The notes below the pieces were generated by a model. It saw nothing but the letters and a program-made list of their open reading frames with translations, had not been told where the DNA came from and ran no database searches. Below, piece after piece: positions 59,101 to 64,000 of a DNA stretch of 64,000 nucleotides. Origin of the DNA: Metellina segmentata. Taxonomy: Eukaryota; Arthropoda; Arachnida; Araneae; Tetragnathidae. Numbering within the stretch: position 1 is the first letter of the stretch; every line of letters starts with the position of its first letter. Both the position numbers and the translations under genes were made by a program. The stretch lies in contig OX375878.1 in the NCBI GenBank assembly GCA_947359465.1, forward strand, positions 76,800,416 to 76,864,415. Direction: 5' to 3'.

Positions 59101-59739
59101 CACAAAAAAAAAACTTTGAACTGACTACTGTGGGAGGAAAATAAAATACTTGTCTGATAAATTCTATTATTTTTTTATTGTCTAAGTCTTGTCTTTCCTA
59201 AATAAAGGGATTACAGGTCTACTCAGCCCTTGTGTAAGAGGAAAGGACCCCGTAGAGTAACAAACCGTATACGCCATACAACAGTTTGATTTTATGCACT
59301 GAGTTCGATATCCGATGTCACTTTTCAGATTAGATTATATTAAATTGGTGCCACCCATTCTATTCTGGCACTATGTTATGAAAGAGAGAAATTTAATTAA
59401 CGTTGATAAGAACTCATGTCATTTCCGTTTCGTTGGGCGAATTGGAAACATGACGATAGGAAATTGAATTAGTACTTCCACTTAGAATAGCGTTCAGATA
59501 ATATTTTAAGTTCTTTGGACATTTAAAAAGAGAACAACTCTTCAAGAGTCGGAAATATTTGTCTATTTAATATTCAAAATAAAATAAATAAAGATTTGTA
59601 CAAAAGTACTGAAATTGTTTACGAAACAAAAATTACAAGTGTCCGAAACGAATAAATCACATAACTAGTAAACTATGAAATTTTCTGACAGTTTTCAATT
59701 GTTTAGTTATTGACTGCATAATATTCTAGTCCAATATAA
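56195..59739. other. No gene recognised
   Basis: The stretch 56500-56800 is somewhat GC-richer and open on the minus strand for 76 codons (GRVGASFHTLKRVKEGG then SNIKAVLEQTPRYCARLM). It could be a first exon or UTR of something, but I see no splice site or known motif that would support it. Confidence 0.45.
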
Positions 59740-59935
59740 CTGTATATCGAATATAACTAGTCGACTGCAAAATATTCAAGTCCAATATAACTGTATATGG
59801 AATATAACTAGTCGACTGCAAAATATTCTAGTCGTCTGCATAATATTCTAGTCGAATATAACTGTATATCGAATATGACTAGTCGACTGCAAAATATTCT
59901 AGTCGTCTACATAATATTCTAGTGAAATATTAATA
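59740..59935 (+). repeat. Tandem repeat of 20-51 bp units with AGTCGACT motifs
   Basis: 'tcgactgcaaaatattc' recurs at 59761, 59812 and 59883. Between them lie blocks 'ccaatataactgtatat' and a shorter 'gtcgtctgcataatattcta' unit. The layout is a small higher-order repeat. Confidence 0.8.
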
Positions 59936-60136
59936 CATTGTATACCATGGTCAATCCGATTTGGTGAATTTCGGTTAAAATCTTTTCGATAAGTTTTAGA
60001 ATGAAAAGATAAATAAATTCGTTTCAAAATATTTCTCAAATTGAATCTATCATAATAATTCAAAGTGGAGTAAAATGTACAAACGATAATTTTAACCCCT
60101 TGGGTACAGATTTATTTGAAAAAAAAATAGTTTGGA

Positions 60137-60260
60137 TTATCGTTTGCACATTAGCTACCGTCATTTTTTCGTATTATCGTCTGTACACTAATTATTGTTA
60201 TGTTTACGTATTATCGTTTGCACACTAAAAACTGTTATATTTTCGTATAATTTCGTTTGA
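60137..60260 (+). repeat. Three-copy 37-bp tandem repeat
   Basis: 'ttatcgtttgcacact'-like units start at 60137, 60174 and 60211 with an exact 37-bp step and end 'ttcgta' or 'tacgta'. Confidence 0.75.
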
Positions 60261-60515
60261 TAAAAATGGTAACAGTATGAGAAAGATCGCACAGCTTCTG
60301 ATCTCTGCGTTAATTCCAAAAAAGAATGCCTGATAACGCAGCCGTGTAAATATTTCGATGTATGATTAATTCTATGTATAAGTCAGATTAAATTAATGCA
60401 TTTTTGTAGAGAACGATTGAATAATTTGATTCAAGGAAAGTCTCGTAACACCAATCAATCTTAACATGAACAAAAATCTACGTGTTTAATTTTGACATAG
60501 TTTGAATTACGAATT

Positions 60516-60561
60516 AGACTCGTCATCCTTAACTTAGGCAAAATAAGTGCATGACGAGTCT
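60516..60561. repeat. Hairpin with 11-bp perfect stem
   Basis: AGACTCGTCAT (60516-60526) and ATGACGAGTCT (60551-60561) are exact complements separated by 24 bases. Confidence 0.7.
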
Positions 60562-62852
60562 CAGTCGTTAAATGTACCCAGTGGTTAATCTGTCTTTTGC
60601 TGGAAGATAGTAAATGGCAAAATATTGTTTTCAGTTTTGAATAGTTTAATTTTAAAATAATATTTTTATAAGTTTCAAAACATACATTTATTTAAATTTT
60701 ACCAAACTTATAAACAGAGAACATTCAGCGTTTTTGCTTAATAAAATTGGCAAACATATTAAGCTCCTCGAGATATGGTTATAATTCGGCATAAGATTAA
60801 GAATTAATGTGAAACTTACGACAAAATTAGAACTCTGGAATAATGTAAAGCCTCAGAACTATAAAGAACTTTACCATGTAACATAGATAAAACTGTAGAT
60901 TGTTGAAACGAAAGAGCATAACGATAAAATTACAACTGCCATTCACAAAATCCTAGGTAAGAAAAATCTTTGCAAGACGACAAATGTTATATTACCTCAA
61001 TTTAAATTTGATATTTGGATCATATGGATGGTTTAATTTAAGAGGAAACCAAAACGTTAAATTCGAAATACCTATTACATACTGTAAAAACAGTTGGAAT
61101 ATATTGTGTTTACTGTTAGAATAGAATTGTGATGCTAAATGATCTAAAATGGCAAAATAAAATATTTAAAAAGTCACAAAGCTGGATGGGCAATAATGAA
61201 CTATATTGCAATAAGTTAATGATGTATTGCTCCAAACAATAGTGTAAAAATATAAATTTTTTTTATTTAAATTAACTAGTAATTAGATTCTCTTGATAAC
61301 AGTTTTATATCTGTAAAAGAAAGATTATCATTGAGAGCATTAAGAATAGTTATTTCCAGTAGCCCTGATTGTTGCTTGATAAAACCACCTTAGAAAGTTT
61401 TTCAAAATGATTGAATACAATATTTTTGTGTCACAATCTTCAATACTCTTTAACAGATGCAGTTATTAAACGAAACGACAACTTCTCGAAGATTCAAATT
61501 TAAAATGTAGTGTAAAAACAAGGCTAAGTATAATTATACTAATCACAAAAACAGTTTCAAAAGCTTTCTAATTACGCTTGTATTTGAGGCAGTAAATGAA
61601 CTAAAAAACGTAATTGATGCATCCAAATTGAAAGAAAAATATGTTTATTAGACATTCAAAATTGGTGTTCCCCTGCTTCACGAACTTTTAATCTATTGTA
61701 CTAAATAACTATGTTTTAGATATATTTTATTTGTCTCTGTGGGTAATAATCCGCTTTTCTATTTCTTGTAAAGAACAGTAAAAAGTAACAGTAGTGTGAG
61801 AAATTAAATAATATTTCTGTTGACAACGATAATTTGTGTTTTAAAATTCCAAAGTTGATTATCTCTCTCTCTCTTATTTTTTTTCACAAAACTCTCTCTC
61901 TCTCTCTAAAGAAAATGAAAATTCTCAGTTTACCCTGAAACATGTATCTTAGTTTTTTAAATCGTTTGTTAAAAACTCAAATTGGAGTAAGATTGTGTGG
62001 GGGTGCTTTTTATGAAAAATCTATTTTCCATCGCTCAGCGGAGAAACGCCTCAGAATCGCGGCCATGTTCAATCGATTAGCCCACCTGCGGTTCAAACAT
62101 CGATTTTCTAATATAAATACACTTTCTGGGTTGAAAGCTGTTTACATATCCAACGCATTCTGAGTAAATCTGATGTTGCGTCCCAACCGTTTACATTATT
62201 TTAAAGCTTGAGCTTTCATTCTGTAATTGGGAAGGAAATTCAACTAATTTTGATTTGAACAAAACGGATTCTGAAATTCTTTCCAGAAGATCCTATTGCA
62301 TAAACCCACGCTATTATCAAGTTGCGTCAAACATCAAAGAACTATTTAATTCTCTTTTAAGAACTTCTATTCTTTCGATTTGTACAGACCTTTTTTTCCT
62401 CAATTCCTTGGTGTTTGCTAAAAGAAGTAGATAATGTGTTGTTATTATTGCTGATATTTTAAAGAGTTTTTAAGAATAACTTTTTAATACGAACAGATGA
62501 TTTCAAAATAAAACAGTCTTTGTTAGTAAAACGTTTTGAAAAATTATTATTTTTATCTTTGATGAATAATTTGAAAATAAATGGAAATCACACAAAATCC
62601 TTAAAAAGAACCCATAGTGAACTTGGAATGTACTTATACCTTTCACGAATAACATTTCAAACACGAATAGTAATTTCAGAAATAGAACTCTTTTTTATAA
62701 AATATTCAGAATTAGAACCTTTATTTATGAAAAGATTTAGAATTACAGCCTTCATTTATAAAAATATTCTGAATGCAATCGTTTTTATGAGATCAATTTT
62801 TGATGAACGATTTGTCAGTAAATAGATTGGTTGGCTATTCATTAGTTTCACA
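60562..62852. other. No gene established
   Basis: Two short (TC)n tracts lie near 61862-61874 and 61892-61908. A GC-richer patch at 62020-62110 is open on the plus strand but has no recognised motif. Confidence 0.5.
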
Positions 62853-62962
62853 CTGGAGCAACACAAAGGGCTGTTGGCGACAGTCCGGAATCAATCCCGA
62901 AGGGAAAGAATCAAGGACAAAGTCTCGCAAATTTTTAACCACAGTCAAGTGACGAGAAAAAA
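62853..62962 (-). repeat. SINE tail part, antisense, leading into the satellite
   Basis: 'actggagcaacacaaagggct', split here as 'ctggagcaacacaaaggg' plus 'ctgttggcgacagtccgg', and 'atcaatcccgaagggaaag', 'aaccacagtcaagtgacgag' follow the antisense SINE from its tail inwards. The following SINE portion is the one amplified in the array. Confidence 0.85.
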
Positions 62963-64000
62963 ACCTGATGAATACCAACTCTACAAAGTTTCAACCCCAC
63001 ACCAATGTAATGACATTTGATGCCACAACAAATTTATCATCATTAGTCGCACGATTACAAAACCTGATGAATACCAACTCTACAAAGTTTCAACCCCACA
63101 CCAATGTAATGACATTTGATGCCACAAAAAATTTATCAACATAGTCGCCCGATTACAAAACCTGATGAATACCAACTATACAAAGTTTCAACCCCACGCC
63201 AATGTAATGACATTTGATGCCACAAAAAATTTATCAACATTAGTCGCCCGATTACAAAACCTGATGAATACCAACTCTACAAAGTTTCAACCCCACACCA
63301 ATGTAATGACATTTGATGCCACAAAAAATTTATCAACATTAGTCGCCCGATTACAAAACCTGATGAATACCAACTCTACAAAGTTTCAACCCCACACCAA
63401 TGTAATGACATTTGATGCCACAACAAATTTATCAACATTTGTCGCCCGATTACAAAACCTGATGAATACCAACTCTACAAAGTTTCAACCCCACGCCAAT
63501 GTAATGACATTTGATGCCACAACAAATTTATCAACATTAGTCGCCCGATTACAAAACCTGATGAATACCAACTCTACAAAGTTTCAACCCCACGCCAATG
63601 TAATGACATTTGATGCCACAAAAAATTTATCGACATAGTCGCCCGATTACAAAACCTGATGAATACCAACTCTACAAAGTTTCAACCCCACGCCAATGTA
63701 ATGACATTTGATGACACAACAAATTTATCAACATTAGTCGCACGATTACAAAACCTGATGAATACCAACTCTACAGAGTTTCAACCCCACACCAATGTAA
63801 TGACATTTGATGCCACAAAAAATTTAACAACATAGTCGCCCGATTACAAAACCTGATGAACAAAACCTGATGAATACCAACTCTACAAAGTTTCAACCCC
63901 ACGCCAATGTAATGACATTTGATGCCACAACAAATTTATCAACATTAGTCGCCCGATTACAAAACCTGATGAATACCAACTCTACAAAGTTTCAACCCCA
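62963..64000 (+). repeat. 99-bp satellite derived from a SINE fragment (runs off the window)
   Basis: Eleven units start at 62963, 63062, 63160, 63259, 63358, 63457, 63556, 63654, 63753, 63851/63865 and 63964, with steps of 98 or 99 bp and one 14-bp partial duplication at 63851-63864. The unit reads 'acctgatgaataccaac', 'aaagtttcaaccccacacc', 'atgacatttgatgccaca', 'cgattacaaa'. Its middle aligns in order with the antisense SINE (compare 54285-54360). The 157-codon open frame at 63165-63638 exists only because 99 is divisible by three; 98-bp units break it. It is not a gene. Confidence 0.95.

Noticed and set aside
63165..63638. 157-residue open frame with four perfect-looking 33-residue repeats
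   Set aside because: It follows directly from the 99-bp satellite period. Units of 98 bp elsewhere in the array break the frame, and the unit is derived from a SINE.
62963..64000. A CRISPR array, because of the regular repeats
   Set aside because: There are no unique spacers: the whole 99-bp unit repeats, and the DNA is eukaryotic.

Overview
This window looks like gene-poor, AT-rich nuclear DNA from an arthropod, probably a spider or other arachnid. The reasons are the intron-split protein gene, the density of Tc1/mariner, hAT, Helitron and tRNA-derived SINE relics, the long (TA)n runs, and the absence of any bacterial operon structure. The assignment to spiders is an inference from the kind of gene and repeats, not a search result.

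One host gene is visible. It lies on the minus strand and encodes a GNAT-type N-acetyltransferase. Two coding exons can be read: an internal exon (50836-50942) carrying the acetyl-CoA-binding RGLGIG motif, and the terminal exon (46783-47415). A 3.4 kb intron separates them and holds a small hAT-type element. The exon or exons with the start codon were not found.

Almost everything else is mobile or repetitive DNA. Region by region: 1.7-4.7 kb is a degenerate ~350 bp tandem array. 6.5-8 kb is a reverse-transcriptase relic cut by a Helitron. 9-11.4 kb holds three Tc1 relics abutting each other. 11.8-16.8 kb is a nested cluster in which a decayed ORF of an unknown, transposase-like family was split by a hAT element with a perfect 8-bp target duplication; that hAT was then hit by a Helitron, and the ORF is cut at its far end by a Harbinger-like MITE. 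18.6-23 kb has a TTAA-flanked element, a second hAT relic, and a Helitron inserted one base beyond that hAT. 25-26.4 kb has two neighbouring hAT-type elements, one containing a perfect 13-copy 26-bp minisatellite. 27.4-28.6 kb is a complete-ended Tc1 element. 29-33.9 kb is another nest: a Helitron-like repeat hit by an element with a 9-bp target duplication, then a 2.2 kb inverted-repeat element sitting inside a SINE. 35.6-36.7 kb is a mariner-type relic. 39.9-41.4 kb is a further Helitron. From 41.4 kb rightwards the window is mostly plain AT-rich DNA around the acetyltransferase gene, with scattered SINEs.

The window ends in a 99-bp satellite (62963 to the edge) whose unit is recognisably a piece of the local SINE family, so it appears to record a satellite arising from a SINE. 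I saw no CRISPR array, rRNA, intact tRNA gene, intact transposase or complete gene. The most interesting items are the SINE-derived satellite, the unknown ORF family with its datable nest of insertions, the 2.2 kb inverted-repeat element, and the minisatellites born inside transposons.
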